Below are positions 15,460 through 24,448 of a DNA stretch of 39,377 bases, piece after piece. A program made the translations under genes and the position numbers. Position 1 is the first letter of the stretch; every line of letters begins with the position of its first letter. The notes beneath the pieces are model-generated. The model did no database searches and was not told where the DNA came from. It saw nothing but the letters and a program-made list of their open reading frames with translations. The stretch comes from Bryobacterales bacterium (GTDB lineage Bacteria; Acidobacteriota; Terriglobia; Bryobacterales; Bryobacteraceae): NCBI GenBank assembly GCA_025462965.1, contig JAOAPQ010000068.1, positions 1 through 39,377 of the forward strand, read 5' to 3'.

Positions 15460-15519
15460 AATCGCGTTACGGCTGAAACGAAGCTGCAAGCAAGGTCACT
15501 ACCTGGTTGGAGGGCCCGG

Positions 15520-16143
15520 ATGTGGAAAGCCTATAGATCGCGCGGTCCGTCCGCAGCGGTAGTCGCGGTGACATGCGTTGCGGCTCTGCTTTTGCAGCCT
15601 CTGCCAGCGCAGGATCAGCCCCCGCCGGCCGCTCTGCGTATTGTCATTCTCGATGGCGATGAAGCCATCAACAACATCCGCCAGCGTACAGCCCGCGAGC
15701 CCATCGTCCAGGTGGAGGATGAGAATCATCGGCCCGTTGCCGGCGCGGCCGTGATCTTCGTGCTGCCGAACGATGGCGCGGGCGCCACGTTCGTCAACGG
15801 CGCACGGACCCTCTCGGTGGTAACGGATAGCAAGGGCCAGGCCGTGGCACACGGCCTGCGGCCCAACAACGTTCCCGGCCAATATCAGATTCGTGTGGAT
15901 GCATCGTACCGGGGCGCGACTAGCCGGGCTACTATCAACCAGAGCAACGTCGCCGGGTCCGCAGCCGGCGTTGGACTCTCCACCAAAATGCTCATCGGCC
16001 TCGGCGTGGTCGCGGGTGTTGTCGCTGCTACGAGCGCCTGGGCAGCGACGCGGGGAAATAACAATACGGCCGGAAACGGCACTGTAACGGGTACGCCCAT
16101 CGTTCTGACTCCAGGTACCGGCACCGTAGGTCCGCCGCATTAA
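15520..16143 (+). CDS. Exported Ig-like (Big/regulatory-like) domain protein with membrane helix
   Basis: A 207-residue protein. Residues 1-31 form a signal peptide (AVVAVTCVAALLLQPLPAQ). Residues about 38-145 form one beta-sandwich of the Big_1/carboxypeptidase-regulatory type (QVEDENHRPVAGAAVIFVLP, then VTDSKGQAVAHGLRPNNVPG). A hydrophobic helix follows (MLIGLGVVAGVVAATSAWA), then a Gly/Thr/Asn-rich tail. Domains of this kind occur in intimin-like and other surface proteins. It is the first gene of the tight plus-strand operon reaching the kinase, with GGAGGG about 7 bases before the ATG. The helix would hold the Ig-like domain outside the cytoplasm; no enzymatic motif is present. Confidence 0.75.
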   Translation: MWKAYRSRGPSAAVVAVTCVAALLLQPLPAQDQPPPAALRIVILDGDEAINNIRQRTAREPIVQVEDENHRPVAGAAVIFVLPNDGAGATFVNGARTLSVVTDSKGQAVAHGLRPNNVPGQYQIRVDASYRGATSRATINQSNVAGSAAGVGLSTKMLIGLGVVAGVVAATSAWAATRGNNNTAGNGTVTGTPIVLTPGTGTVGPPH

Positions 16144-16157
16144 ACAGGAGAACCCTT

Positions 16158-17096
16158 ATGTGGATGAAATCATCGCTCCTGCTTCCGCTGCTTGCGGGCT
16201 CACTCTTCGCGCAGTTTTCGGGGCCGTCCCTCGGTCTGGTCTACGACGCTCCCAACCAGGCGCTGCGGCGCATTGCCGGCCTGCCCGGCGGCGCGACCTT
16301 GAGCGATCCGGTCCTCACCGGGATCGCCTTCGCGGCGGTCGCGCCCGATCACAGCTTCGCCATCGTCAGCAGCGCAGACGGATCCGGTTACCAGTTGTTC
16401 ACGCGCGATGGGCTTAGTGCGCTGCCACCCGGTCTTACTCCCAGTGCGCGTGTCGCGTTCAGTCCCGGCGGTGGCGCGGCGGCATTCTACGCCGATGGTT
16501 CTGCCTCGCTCACGCTCGTCACCGGATTACCGTCCCAGCCCTCGCTCCAAGCAATCGCCGTGGGCGGAGCGGTGGGCAAATTCGCAGTGAACGACGCCGG
16601 CTCCCTGCTCGTGAGCGTCCCGCGACAGCCCGCCGGCGAGAGCGTCCTGCAAATCTCGCCTCAAGGCCAGCCAGTTCAGGTCCTCGACGTCACCCAGGCA
16701 GCGGCGATCATTTTCTCCAGGGACGGAGCGAAGGCCTGGATCGCCGATGCCGCGGAGAATCGTATCTGGTCTCTATCTCAGTTCGATACTTCGGCAGTGG
16801 CCGCGCCAATTGCTTCTGATGCGGACGGTCTCTCGACTCCCCTGGCGCTGGCCGTGTCAACCGACGCGCGGACCCTATGGATCGGGAACGGTGGAACGAA
16901 CGGCGTCATCACCTTTGATCTCTTTCAAGGTACCGCCCTTGCCTCCCTGACCTGTTCCTGCAAGTTGACCACTCTGTCCCCGTTGACGGGCGCTGGCGTC
17001 TTTCGACTCACCGATCTGGCGACTGACCCCATTTGGATTCTGGACGCCTCTCAACCAGCTCCCCGGATTCTTTTCATACCGGCGGTGGCCCAATGA
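16158..17096 (+). CDS. Exported beta-propeller-like protein of unknown function
   Basis: A 312-residue protein with signal peptide MWMKSSLLLPLLAGSLFAQ. The mature part has repeated short strands ending in hydrophobic-Asp/Gly turns (FAAVAPDHSFAIVSS, RVAFSPGGGAAAFYADG, AIIFSRDGAKAWIADA, ALAVSTDARTLWIGNGG), the pattern of YVTN/NHL-type beta-propeller blades. Such proteins usually bind ligands or proteins. AGGAG lies 8 bases before the ATG, 14 bp after the previous stop, and the TGA overlaps the next start as ATGA, so translation with the IPT-repeat protein is coupled. No close family was recognised. Confidence 0.7.
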   Translation: MWMKSSLLLPLLAGSLFAQFSGPSLGLVYDAPNQALRRIAGLPGGATLSDPVLTGIAFAAVAPDHSFAIVSSADGSGYQLFTRDGLSALPPGLTPSARVAFSPGGGAAAFYADGSASLTLVTGLPSQPSLQAIAVGGAVGKFAVNDAGSLLVSVPRQPAGESVLQISPQGQPVQVLDVTQAAAIIFSRDGAKAWIADAAENRIWSLSQFDTSAVAAPIASDADGLSTPLALAVSTDARTLWIGNGGTNGVITFDLFQGTALASLTCSCKLTTLSPLTGAGVFRLTDLATDPIWILDASQPAPRILFIPAVAQ

Positions 17097-19984
17097 AACG
17101 CCCGCCGCTAGCCTCTTTCGCCCTGATACTCGCCGCGGCGTGCTGCTTCCATGCGTCGGCGCAGACCATCACTTCCTTCAGCCCGTCTTCGGTAGCCGCC
17201 GGCTCGCCCACGTTCGACCTGACCATCAACGGCCAGTTTGGCGGCTCGGATTTTCCGCCGACGGTCACCTGGAGCAATCTCGGCTCCGCCACTCTCAACG
17301 TCGTTTCCTTCAGTGCCGTTCAGATAGTCGTTACCGTGCCTGCGAATCTGATCGCGAATCCCGGTACCGCCGCCATCACCGTGAATCAACCCTTCTTCAA
17401 TGCCCCTGTCACTGCGAATTTCGTCGTCGCGCCGCCGCAGATCACCAGTCTCAGCCCGACATCCGTCACGGCCGGCTCGCCTGCCTTTCAGCTTCTCGTG
17501 AACGGTCTGAACTTCGTGAGCGGTACTTGCGCCACACCACCCTGTCCGCCTCTCTCCACAGTGAACTGGAATGGCACCGCCCTCGCTACCGCTCAAGTAA
17601 GCGCCACCCAACTCTCCGCGACCGTACCGGCCAACCTGATCCTTTCGCCAGGGACGGAGCTAATCACTATCTTCGGCCCGGGTACAGTGTCCTCCAATGC
17701 GGTGAACTTCGTCGTCACCTACCCTGTCCCGACAATCACGAGCATTTCCCCTTCTTCCGCAAATTCCGGAGGTCCCGCGTTCACTCTCACGGTCGCCGGA
17801 ACCGGCTTTTTTAGCGCAAGCGTGGTCCAATGGAACGGAGCCAGCCTCCCGACGAGCCTCGTAGGCAACTTTCTTACCGCCGCTGTACCCGCAGCCCTTA
17901 TCTCGCAACCGGGGACTGCGAGCGTAACGGTACTGAACCCAGGCCAGCCCTCGTCAAACTTTGCGCTCTTCACCATAGTGGCGCCGCCAATTTTGCCAGT
18001 GATCTCCGCTATCTCGCCCTCCACGACTGTCGAAGGCAGCCCGGCCTTCACGCTCACCGTGAACGGTTCCGGATTCGCCGCCCTGACGAGCGTTCTGTGG
18101 AACGGCCAGCCGCTGGCAACCGCCTTTGTTTCTTCCGCCCAACTAACCGCGGCCGTCCCCGCGAGCCTCGTCGCCAAGGCAGCCACCGCCGTTGTGCAGG
18201 CCGGCAACCCGAATCAAGCTCCTTCGAACGGGATCTCGTTCATCATCACCCCGACACCCATTGCGATCACGAGTCTTAGCCCCTCTACTGCGCAAGCCGG
18301 GGGTGCGTCATTCACGATGACCGTCACCGGCAGCGGATTCCTGCCGGGAGTCGGCGCCCTCTGGAACGGTTCGCCCCTGAGTTCCACCTATGTCAGCGCC
18401 ACCCAGCTCACGGCCACCGTGCCCGCGGCTCTCATAGCAAACACCGGCACGGCAACAATTCGCGCGGCGAATCCGAATGGACCGCAATCGAACGGCCTCC
18501 CGTTCACCATCGTCCTCTCTACCCTAACCCTCACGAGCCTCTCCCCGAACACGATCGCCGCCGGAGGACCAGCTCTCAGCCTTGGGATCACGGGCACCGG
18601 ATTCCAAAGCGGCGCGCAAGTGCTTTGGAACGGATCCCCGCTGGCGACAACGTATGGTTCCGGAACGCAGCTCACCGCCGTTGTCCCCGCGAACCTGACG
18701 GCCGCTGCCGGGAATGCCAGCGTGTCGGTCGCGAACCCCGACGCTGTCTCGAACTCACTCACCTTCACAATTACCGCGCCGGTCTTCAGCCTCACGACCA
18801 TCTCTCCCAACTCTGCCGCCGCGGGCGATCCGGCCGTCACTATAACCGCCACTGGGACAGGTTTCACCAGCGGTTCTGTAGTCCAGTTCAACGGCTCCGC
18901 CTTACCAACTACCTTCGTCAGTGCCACCCAATTGACGGCAACCATTCCCGCTAATCTGCTGGCAACCGCCGGCACCGCTACCGTCACCGTCGTCAATCCG
19001 AACGCGCCCCCGTCGAACGCCCTGACGTTCACCATCCGGCCCAGATCGGTTCCGCTCACCATCACCAGCCTGAGCCCGAACAGCGCGACCGCCGGAAGCG
19101 CGACGCTCACACTCACCGTGAACGGCACCGGCTTCGCCAACGACGCGGCCGTTCTCTGGAACTCCACCTCCCTCGTCACTACCTTTGTGAGCGCCAGCCA
19201 ACTCACTGTCGCGGTGCCCGCGAATCTGCTCGCCCAGCCCGGGTCCGCGTCCGTTTCAGTCGCCAGCGGCGGAGCTACATCGAATACCACCAACTTCACC
19301 GTCGCTTTGCCCCCTGCGCCGAGCATCACGCTCACCGGGCCGGCAACGATAGGTCCCGCTCAGCAGCCACCCATCACCTTCACTCTCGGCAGTGCGTATC
19401 CGCTGCCACTCACCGGCACCGTGACCCTCACATTTACTCCCGACGCGCTCGTGCCCGGCGACGACCCCGCCATCCAGTTCGCCTCCGGAGGACGATCGCT
19501 CAGTTTCAACGTCGCGGCGAACTCCCTGACGTTACCGGCCCTGCTGGTCCAGACCGGCACGGTAGCGGGCACGGTAACCCTCACGTTGAAGCTCACCGCC
19601 GTGGGGGTCGATGTAACGCCGCCCGGCGGCACGCTCGCGCTTCAGATTCCGCGCCAGGCGCCGGTGATCCGCTCGGCGCAGCTCATTCGCAGCGCTTCAG
19701 GTCTGGAAATCGATATCACCGGTTACGCGACTTCCCGCGACGTCACCCAGGCCACGTTCCACTTCACCACCGCCGCGGACAGTAATCTGCAGCTCGCGGA
19801 TTTTACCGTGCCGCTCTCCAGCACCTTCGCCGCATGGTACGCGAGCGCCGCCGCCGCGCCTTACGGGAGCCAGTTCACGTACGCCCAACCGTTTTCCATT
19901 CAGGGCAACTCATCCGCCATCACGTCCGTTACGGTAACATTGACCAACTCGATTGGAGCCTCGCCGCCGGCCACATCGAACTGA
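17093..19984 (+). CDS. Exported protein with eight IPT/TIG Ig-like repeats
   Basis: A 963-residue secreted protein: signal peptide (1-24, ending HASAQ), then eight tandem IPT/TIG domains of about 85-95 residues. Each opens with a variant of ITSLSPNSATAGSATLTLTV and carries a core like NGTGF followed by VLWNGSPL, TYVSATQLTATVPA and L..PGTATVTVVNP. The C-terminal ~240 residues form a different beta-rich region with a QAPVIRSAQLIRSASGLEI stretch similar to the tails of other acidobacterial exported proteins. TIG domains build rod-like adhesins and receptors. The ATG at 17093 overlaps the previous stop. Together with the CsgG-like gene 16 bp downstream, it is the likely surface component of this operon (inference). 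Repeats are similar but not identical, so there is no recent duplication. Confidence 0.85.
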   Translation: MKRPPLASFALILAAACCFHASAQTITSFSPSSVAAGSPTFDLTINGQFGGSDFPPTVTWSNLGSATLNVVSFSAVQIVVTVPANLIANPGTAAITVNQPFFNAPVTANFVVAPPQITSLSPTSVTAGSPAFQLLVNGLNFVSGTCATPPCPPLSTVNWNGTALATAQVSATQLSATVPANLILSPGTELITIFGPGTVSSNAVNFVVTYPVPTITSISPSSANSGGPAFTLTVAGTGFFSASVVQWNGASLPTSLVGNFLTAAVPAALISQPGTASVTVLNPGQPSSNFALFTIVAPPILPVISAISPSTTVEGSPAFTLTVNGSGFAALTSVLWNGQPLATAFVSSAQLTAAVPASLVAKAATAVVQAGNPNQAPSNGISFIITPTPIAITSLSPSTAQAGGASFTMTVTGSGFLPGVGALWNGSPLSSTYVSATQLTATVPAALIANTGTATIRAANPNGPQSNGLPFTIVLSTLTLTSLSPNTIAAGGPALSLGITGTGFQSGAQVLWNGSPLATTYGSGTQLTAVVPANLTAAAGNASVSVANPDAVSNSLTFTITAPVFSLTTISPNSAAAGDPAVTITATGTGFTSGSVVQFNGSALPTTFVSATQLTATIPANLLATAGTATVTVVNPNAPPSNALTFTIRPRSVPLTITSLSPNSATAGSATLTLTVNGTGFANDAAVLWNSTSLVTTFVSASQLTVAVPANLLAQPGSASVSVASGGATSNTTNFTVALPPAPSITLTGPATIGPAQQPPITFTLGSAYPLPLTGTVTLTFTPDALVPGDDPAIQFASGGRSLSFNVAANSLTLPALLVQTGTVAGTVTLTLKLTAVGVDVTPPGGTLALQIPRQAPVIRSAQLIRSASGLEIDITGYATSRDVTQATFHFTTAADSNLQLADFTVPLSSTFAAWYASAAAAPYGSQFTYAQPFSIQGNSSAITSVTVTLTNSIGASPPATSN
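17166..19310 (+). repeat. Eight tandem IPT/TIG coding repeats (~260 bp each)
   Basis: Each unit begins with codons for ITSLSPxSxxAGxPAFTLTV and ends near NGLxFTI. The second unit has an insertion with four Cys-adjacent residues (SGTCATPPCPPL), a possible disulfide loop. Boundaries are approximate. Confidence 0.75.
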
Positions 19985-20000
19985 AGCTTCGGAGGAACCC

Positions 20001-20981
20001 ATGAAAAAAGTCATTCCCTGTATCGCCGCTCTGCTCTATTTCGCGCCAGTCAGCCATGCGCAAACGGCCCCGAAGAAGCGGATCGCGATCATGAACTTCG
20101 ACTACGGCACGGTTCAGAGCAACGTCAACCTGATCTTCGGCGGCGCGCAGGATATCGGCAAAGGCATCGCCGACCTCGTTGTCGACCGCCTCGTCAACGA
20201 CGGCCGCTACTCCGTAATCGAACGGAAGGCGATCGACAAAATCATGGCGGAGCAAAACTTCTCCAACAGCGACCGCGCCGACCCGAACTCCGCCGCCAAG
20301 CTCGGCCGTCTCCTCGGCGTTGACGCGATCGTCATCGGCAGCATCACCCAGTTTGGCCGCGACGATAAGAACACCAGCGTCGGAGGCAGTGCCCTCGGCG
20401 GAATCGCCGGCCGCTATGGACTCGGCGGCGTCGGCAAGAAACAAGCGAAGGCCGCCGTCGCAATCAGCGCGCGCCTCGTCAACACCGACACCGGCGAAAT
20501 CCTCGCGGCCGTCACAGGCAAGGGCGATTCGGAGCGATCCGGCACCAGTCTGCTCGGTTCCGGCGGTAGTTGGGGCGGCGTTGGCAGCGGCAACTTCGAC
20601 ATGTCCTCCAAGAATTTCGGCGACACCATCATCGGCGAGGCTGTCGCCAAGGCCGTCACGGATCTCTCGTCCAAGCTCGAAAACGAATCCGGCCGGCTCA
20701 CCGCCCATGTCGTCACCATCTCCGGGGTCGTCGCCGATGTCTCCGGCGACACTCTGATCTTAAATATTGGCTCGAAATCCGGTGTCAAGGTGGGCGATCG
20801 CCTAGTCATCCGCCGATCCACGCGTGAAATCAAAGATCCCACCACCGGCAAGGTCATCCGCCGCGTGGAAGACAACGTGGGCGAAGTGATGATCTCCGAA
20901 GTGGACGAGTCCTCCGCGGTCGGTAAATTCACCGGTGGGATGCCGGCCAAGGTTGGGGATACCGTCAAAAGCTCGCAGTAG
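20001..20981 (+). CDS. CsgG/FlgT-like secreted protein
   Basis: A 326-residue protein with signal peptide MKKVIPCIAALLYFAPVSHAQ and a CsgG-type N-terminal domain: KRIAIMNFDYG, DLVVDRLVNDGRYSVIERKA and IDKIMAEQNF, then GRLLGVDAIVIGSITQFG, SARLVNTDTGEILAAVTGKG and a Gly/Ser-rich loop. The C-terminal ~95 residues (GDTLILNIGSKSGVKVGDRL, then IRRSTREI) resemble the C-terminal domain of FlgT. CsgG makes the outer-membrane curli pore; FlgT is a flagellar periplasmic protein. No lipobox Cys is at the cleavage site (the only Cys is at residue 7), so it is probably soluble in the periplasm and may not be a classical CsgG lipoprotein. GGAGG lies 6 bases before the ATG. It is between the IPT-repeat and kinase genes. 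Confidence 0.87.
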   Translation: MKKVIPCIAALLYFAPVSHAQTAPKKRIAIMNFDYGTVQSNVNLIFGGAQDIGKGIADLVVDRLVNDGRYSVIERKAIDKIMAEQNFSNSDRADPNSAAKLGRLLGVDAIVIGSITQFGRDDKNTSVGGSALGGIAGRYGLGGVGKKQAKAAVAISARLVNTDTGEILAAVTGKGDSERSGTSLLGSGGSWGGVGSGNFDMSSKNFGDTIIGEAVAKAVTDLSSKLENESGRLTAHVVTISGVVADVSGDTLILNIGSKSGVKVGDRLVIRRSTREIKDPTTGKVIRRVEDNVGEVMISEVDESSAVGKFTGGMPAKVGDTVKSSQ

Positions 20982-20988
20982 CAGTTAA

Positions 20989-22440
20989 ATGGAACTCACA
21001 ATCGGCCAGACCCTCGGCGACTACGAAATCATTAAAGTCCTCGGTTCGGGCGGAATGGGTAAGGTCTACGAGGTCCGCAACCTGATCTCCCGCCGCGTCG
21101 AGGCGATGAAGGTCCTGCTCCCAGATCTCACGGCGGAGCGCGACCTCGTCGAGCGTTTCCTCAACGAAATTCGTATCTCCGCCAGCCTCGATCATCCGAA
21201 CATCGCCGCCCTGCGCACCGCTCAGCGCGTCGGCAATCAACTGGTCATGATCATGGAGTTCGTCGAAGGCTCGACGCTCGATCAGCTCATGCGGGCGTCC
21301 CGCATCCCCGTCGGAAAAGCCGTCGACTATACCTCGCAAGCGCTTTCGGCGCTCGGCTACGCTCACGCGCGAGGCGTGGTGCATCGCGACATCAAGCCGC
21401 CCAACATCATGCTGATGCCGAACGGAACCATCAAACTGATGGACTTCGGCATCGCCAAAATCGCAACCGGCAGCAAGCTCACGAAGACCGGGCTGATGGT
21501 CGGGTCCGTGTACTATATGTCGCCCGAACAGATCGAGGGTCGCGAACTGGACGGTCGCACGGACATCTACTCCCTCGGTGTGACCTTGTATGAAATCGCG
21601 ACCGGCAAGCGGCCCTTCAATGGCGATAGTGAATACCAGATCATGGCCGCGCACTTGAAAGAGAATCCGCCGCCTCCTCGGGAGATCGACCCCTCCCTTC
21701 CGCCGGCGTTGAACGAAATCATCCTGATGGCGCTGGCGAAGGATCCTTCGCAGCGCTTTCAATCTGCCGACGCGTTTCGCCAGGCGCTCGCCACCCTGAC
21801 ACCCGCCAGTGCCCCCGCAAGCCTTGCGCCGAAGAAAGACAAACGACTCCTATATATGGTGGCCGGATCGGTGGCGACGATCGCGGTGATTGCCGCCGCG
21901 CTCATCGAGATCCCGAAATATTGGAATGCGGGCGCGTCGACAGCCGCTCGGACTCAGGCCCAGTCCGCCCCGCCGCCTGTGGTAGCTGCGTCGGCACAGC
22001 TGGTCGTACAGCAGCAGTCGGCGGTTCAGACTCCGCGCCAGGGTCAGCCTCGAGCGCTGCCTGAACCCAAAACTCAGCTCCAACCCCAACCGCAAGCTCA
22101 AGTGATTCCGCCTGTAGCGCAGCCGGTTCAAACCCCACCTGTTCAGCAGCCTCCGGCCGTGGCCCCCAATGCGGCTGAGCTCTCCGAACTGCGTGATCGC
22201 ATGATGCAGATCAGCGCGCGCACCACAAGCATCGAGGCGTCGCTAAACAAGCTACAGCAGGAACAGGCCAAACAGGGGCTTGGTCTAAGAGGCGATATGG
22301 TGGCAGCGCAGCAGCGCCTGAATTATCAGCTAAACGAAGCCGATTCAAACTTGAAGCAGGGTGATCATGTTAACGCGAAGAAGCGCCTTGACGCCGCGGA
22401 ACGCGAACTTGAAACAATAGAAAAGTTTCTCGGCAGATAA
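20989..22440 (+). CDS. Transmembrane Ser/Thr protein kinase (PknB-type) with coiled-coil sensor region
   Basis: A 483-residue Hanks-type kinase. The Gly-rich loop is GSGGMG (19-24), the ATP Lys is Lys41, the catalytic loop HRDIKPPN (132-139, Asp134), DFG at 152-154 and the SPE end of the activation segment at 178-180; KLTKTGLMVGS is the likely autophosphorylation loop. A single transmembrane helix (about 287-308) leads to an extracytoplasmic part: a Gln/Pro-rich linker (about 318-392), then a coiled coil from about 397 to the end (LRDRMMQISARTTSIEASLN). There are no PASTA repeats. It starts 7 bp after the CsgG-like gene, so the kinase and envelope proteins are one transcriptional unit, and the coiled coil probably senses or binds an envelope partner (inference). 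Confidence 0.93.
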   Translation: MELTIGQTLGDYEIIKVLGSGGMGKVYEVRNLISRRVEAMKVLLPDLTAERDLVERFLNEIRISASLDHPNIAALRTAQRVGNQLVMIMEFVEGSTLDQLMRASRIPVGKAVDYTSQALSALGYAHARGVVHRDIKPPNIMLMPNGTIKLMDFGIAKIATGSKLTKTGLMVGSVYYMSPEQIEGRELDGRTDIYSLGVTLYEIATGKRPFNGDSEYQIMAAHLKENPPPPREIDPSLPPALNEIILMALAKDPSQRFQSADAFRQALATLTPASAPASLAPKKDKRLLYMVAGSVATIAVIAAALIEIPKYWNAGASTAARTQAQSAPPPVVAASAQLVVQQQSAVQTPRQGQPRALPEPKTQLQPQPQAQVIPPVAQPVQTPPVQQPPAVAPNAAELSELRDRMMQISARTTSIEASLNKLQQEQAKQGLGLRGDMVAAQQRLNYQLNEADSNLKQGDHVNAKKRLDAAERELETIEKFLGR

Positions 22441-22479
22441 CTGCTCCGATCATCCAGACGCTTGCTGCAGACGATCGAC

Positions 22480-22995
22480 TTACCTCTTCAATGTCCCTAA
22501 CTCCGCCAGCACTTCTTCGCTATGCTGCTGCGGTTTTACTTTCTCATACACCTTCCGAATCACTCCGTTCGGATCGATCAGAAAGGTATTGCGCGCGGCC
22601 ACCATGTTATTGGCCGCAAGCGACCCATACTCCTTGGTCACTTCTTTGTTTGTGTCCGCCAGCAGCTTGAATGAGAGGCTCTCCTTCGAGCAGAATTCCT
22701 TGTGAGAATCCACGCTATCCACGCTCACGCCCAGGATCACCGCATCTTTTTGCTGATACTGAGCCAGGTCGCGCTGAAAATTGTGCGCTTCGATCGTGCA
22801 GCCCTGCGTCATGTCCTTCGGGTAGAAGTACAGCACCACCCACTTGCCCTTGAAATCATGCAGGCTCACAGGCGTCCCTTCCTGGGAGCTCAAGGAGAAG
22901 TCGGGCGCGGGCGTTCCTGCCGCCGGCGGCACATCGGCGCCACGCACCAAAGTGGTCGCGGCCGCGAGCACAATCAAGCCGAGCGAAATCTTCAT
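22480..22995 (-). CDS. Exported peroxiredoxin of the BCP/PrxQ type
   Basis: A 171-residue peroxiredoxin with signal peptide MKISLGLIVLAAATTLVRGA, so it acts outside the cytoplasm, unlike most BCP/PrxQ enzymes. It reduces peroxides with a peroxidatic Cys in YPKDMTQGCTIEAHNFQ. The usual Pro two residues before that Cys (TPGCT) is Gln here, a variant of the active-site loop. A second Cys in DSHKEFCSKESL is a likely resolving residue. The remaining core (FKLLADTNKEVTKEYG, then RNTFLIDPNGVIRKVYE) is standard. The ATG at 22993-22995 has GGAG 10 bases upstream and begins the signal peptide; a TTG 9 bp earlier is less likely. It is 32 bp downstream of dnaB, on the same strand. Confidence 0.9.
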   Translation of the reverse strand: MKISLGLIVLAAATTLVRGADVPPAAGTPAPDFSLSSQEGTPVSLHDFKGKWVVLYFYPKDMTQGCTIEAHNFQRDLAQYQQKDAVILGVSVDSVDSHKEFCSKESLSFKLLADTNKEVTKEYGSLAANNMVAARNTFLIDPNGVIRKVYEKVKPQQHSEEVLAELGTLKR

Positions 22996-23027
22996 GTCAA
23001 TCAATCTCCAGTGTAGAAATTATACTC

Positions 23028-24392
23028 TCACTCCGACGCCTCACCCAGGTCTTCCGCCCGGTTCTCGAACTTCGTCAGCGCATGCAAATACACCAAATCC
23101 ACCTTCCCGATGGGTCCGTTGCGCTGCTTGGCAATGATCAGTTCCGCCAGGCCGCGCAAATCTTCCCGGTCACGCTTATAAACCTCCTCCCGGAAAATGA
23201 AGCCCACCAGATCAGCATCCTGCTCGATCGATCCCGATTCGCGCAAATCGCTGAGCTGCGGCCGGTGATCGCCCTGCCGCGTTTCCGGAGCGCGGCTCAA
23301 TTGCGAGAGCACCAGCATCGGCACCTTCAACTCCTTCGCCAGCAGCTTCATGCCGCGCGAAATCGCGCTCACCTCCTGGTTCCGATTCTCGAAGCGCCCG
23401 CGTCCGCTCATCAGTTGCAGGTAATCCACGATCACCAGTCCCAATTTCTGGTCGCCGCCTTGGATGCGCCGAAGCTTCGCGTGCATGTCCATCAGATTCA
23501 CGCCCGCCGTGTCATCGATATACAGCGGCGATTCCACCAGCTTCTGCGAGGCCTGCGTCAGCTTACGCCGCTCATCCGCATTCAAATACCCCGCCCGGAA
23601 CCGCTGGCTATCCACATAAGCGGAAGCACATAACATACGCGTCAGCAGCGAGTCGCCCGACATTTCAAGCGAAAACACCGCGACCTTCTGATTCAGCTTC
23701 GTCGCCACGTGGCTCGCGATGTTCAGCGCGAGCGCCGTCTTCCCCATGGAGGGACGCGCCGCCAGGATGATCAGCTCGCCCTCGTGCAGGCCGCCGGTCA
23801 TCTCGTCGAACTTCGTGAAGCCTGTGCTGATCCCCTTGATGCGCTTGCTCGGATCGAGGAAGGCGTTGATGCCGCCTTCATAGTTTTCGATGATCTCGGC
23901 CGGCGTCAGCAGCCCGGTGCTTAACTGCGATTCGCCCAGCTTCAGCAGCGTTTCTTCGGCGCCCGCCAGAATCTGGTCCGGATCTTCCTCCGCCAGCAGG
24001 CAGCGGTTCATCATGTGCTGCGACGCCGTGATAATCCGCCGCAATACCGCTTTATCGCGAATGATCTTGACGTAGCTGTCCAGATTCGGGATCTTGGGCA
24101 GCCCGTCGTCCAGCGACACCAGGTAGGTCAGCCCGTCGACAGATTCCAGTTCGTTGTACCGCAGCAACTCGTTCGCGATCGTCACGCGATCGATACGTTC
24201 CGAACGCCCGTGCAGCTCCACCATGCGCGTGAAGATTTTCCGGTGCTTGTCAAGGCAGAAATCTTCAGCCGTGAGCCGGCCGGCTACGTCGAGGAAGGCC
24301 GAATCGTCGAGCAGGATAGAGCCCAGTACGAAACGCTCGGCATCGACATTCGAAGGAAGACCTTTTTCAAGCGCAAGGCTGGTTGGCGGCAT
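23028..24392 (-). CDS. dnaB: Replicative DNA helicase DnaB
   Basis: A 454-residue hexameric helicase that unwinds DNA 5' to 3' at the replication fork. The N-terminal collar domain (about 14-115) begins LPSNVDAERFVLGSILLD. The RecA-like domain carries Walker A ARPSMGKTA (212-220), VFSLEMSGDSLLTRML, Walker B LVIVDYLQLMSG and the arginine-finger/H4 region QLSDLRESGSIEQDADLVGF. Length and motifs are those of a normal DnaB without intein. It starts with the ATG at 24390-24392. The upstream region contains two DnaA-box-like sequences and a long-range inverted repeat, which could link its expression to DnaA (inference). The usual ribosomal-protein neighbours (rpsF, rpsR, rplI) are not next to it. 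Confidence 0.97.
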   Translation of the reverse strand: MPPTSLALEKGLPSNVDAERFVLGSILLDDSAFLDVAGRLTAEDFCLDKHRKIFTRMVELHGRSERIDRVTIANELLRYNELESVDGLTYLVSLDDGLPKIPNLDSYVKIIRDKAVLRRIITASQHMMNRCLLAEEDPDQILAGAEETLLKLGESQLSTGLLTPAEIIENYEGGINAFLDPSKRIKGISTGFTKFDEMTGGLHEGELIILAARPSMGKTALALNIASHVATKLNQKVAVFSLEMSGDSLLTRMLCASAYVDSQRFRAGYLNADERRKLTQASQKLVESPLYIDDTAGVNLMDMHAKLRRIQGGDQKLGLVIVDYLQLMSGRGRFENRNQEVSAISRGMKLLAKELKVPMLVLSQLSRAPETRQGDHRPQLSDLRESGSIEQDADLVGFIFREEVYKRDREDLRGLAELIIAKQRNGPIGKVDLVYLHALTKFENRAEDLGEASE

Positions 24393-24448
24393 AATGGGAC
24401 CGTCTCACATTACTTTCAGCGCCCTGTGCATTACAAGCACCGGCTGCA

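Noticed and set aside
18388-19335. 315-codon Val/Ala-rich minus-strand frame opposite the IPT repeats
   Set aside because: It repeats with the same period as the sense IPT domains, as expected for an antisense shadow.
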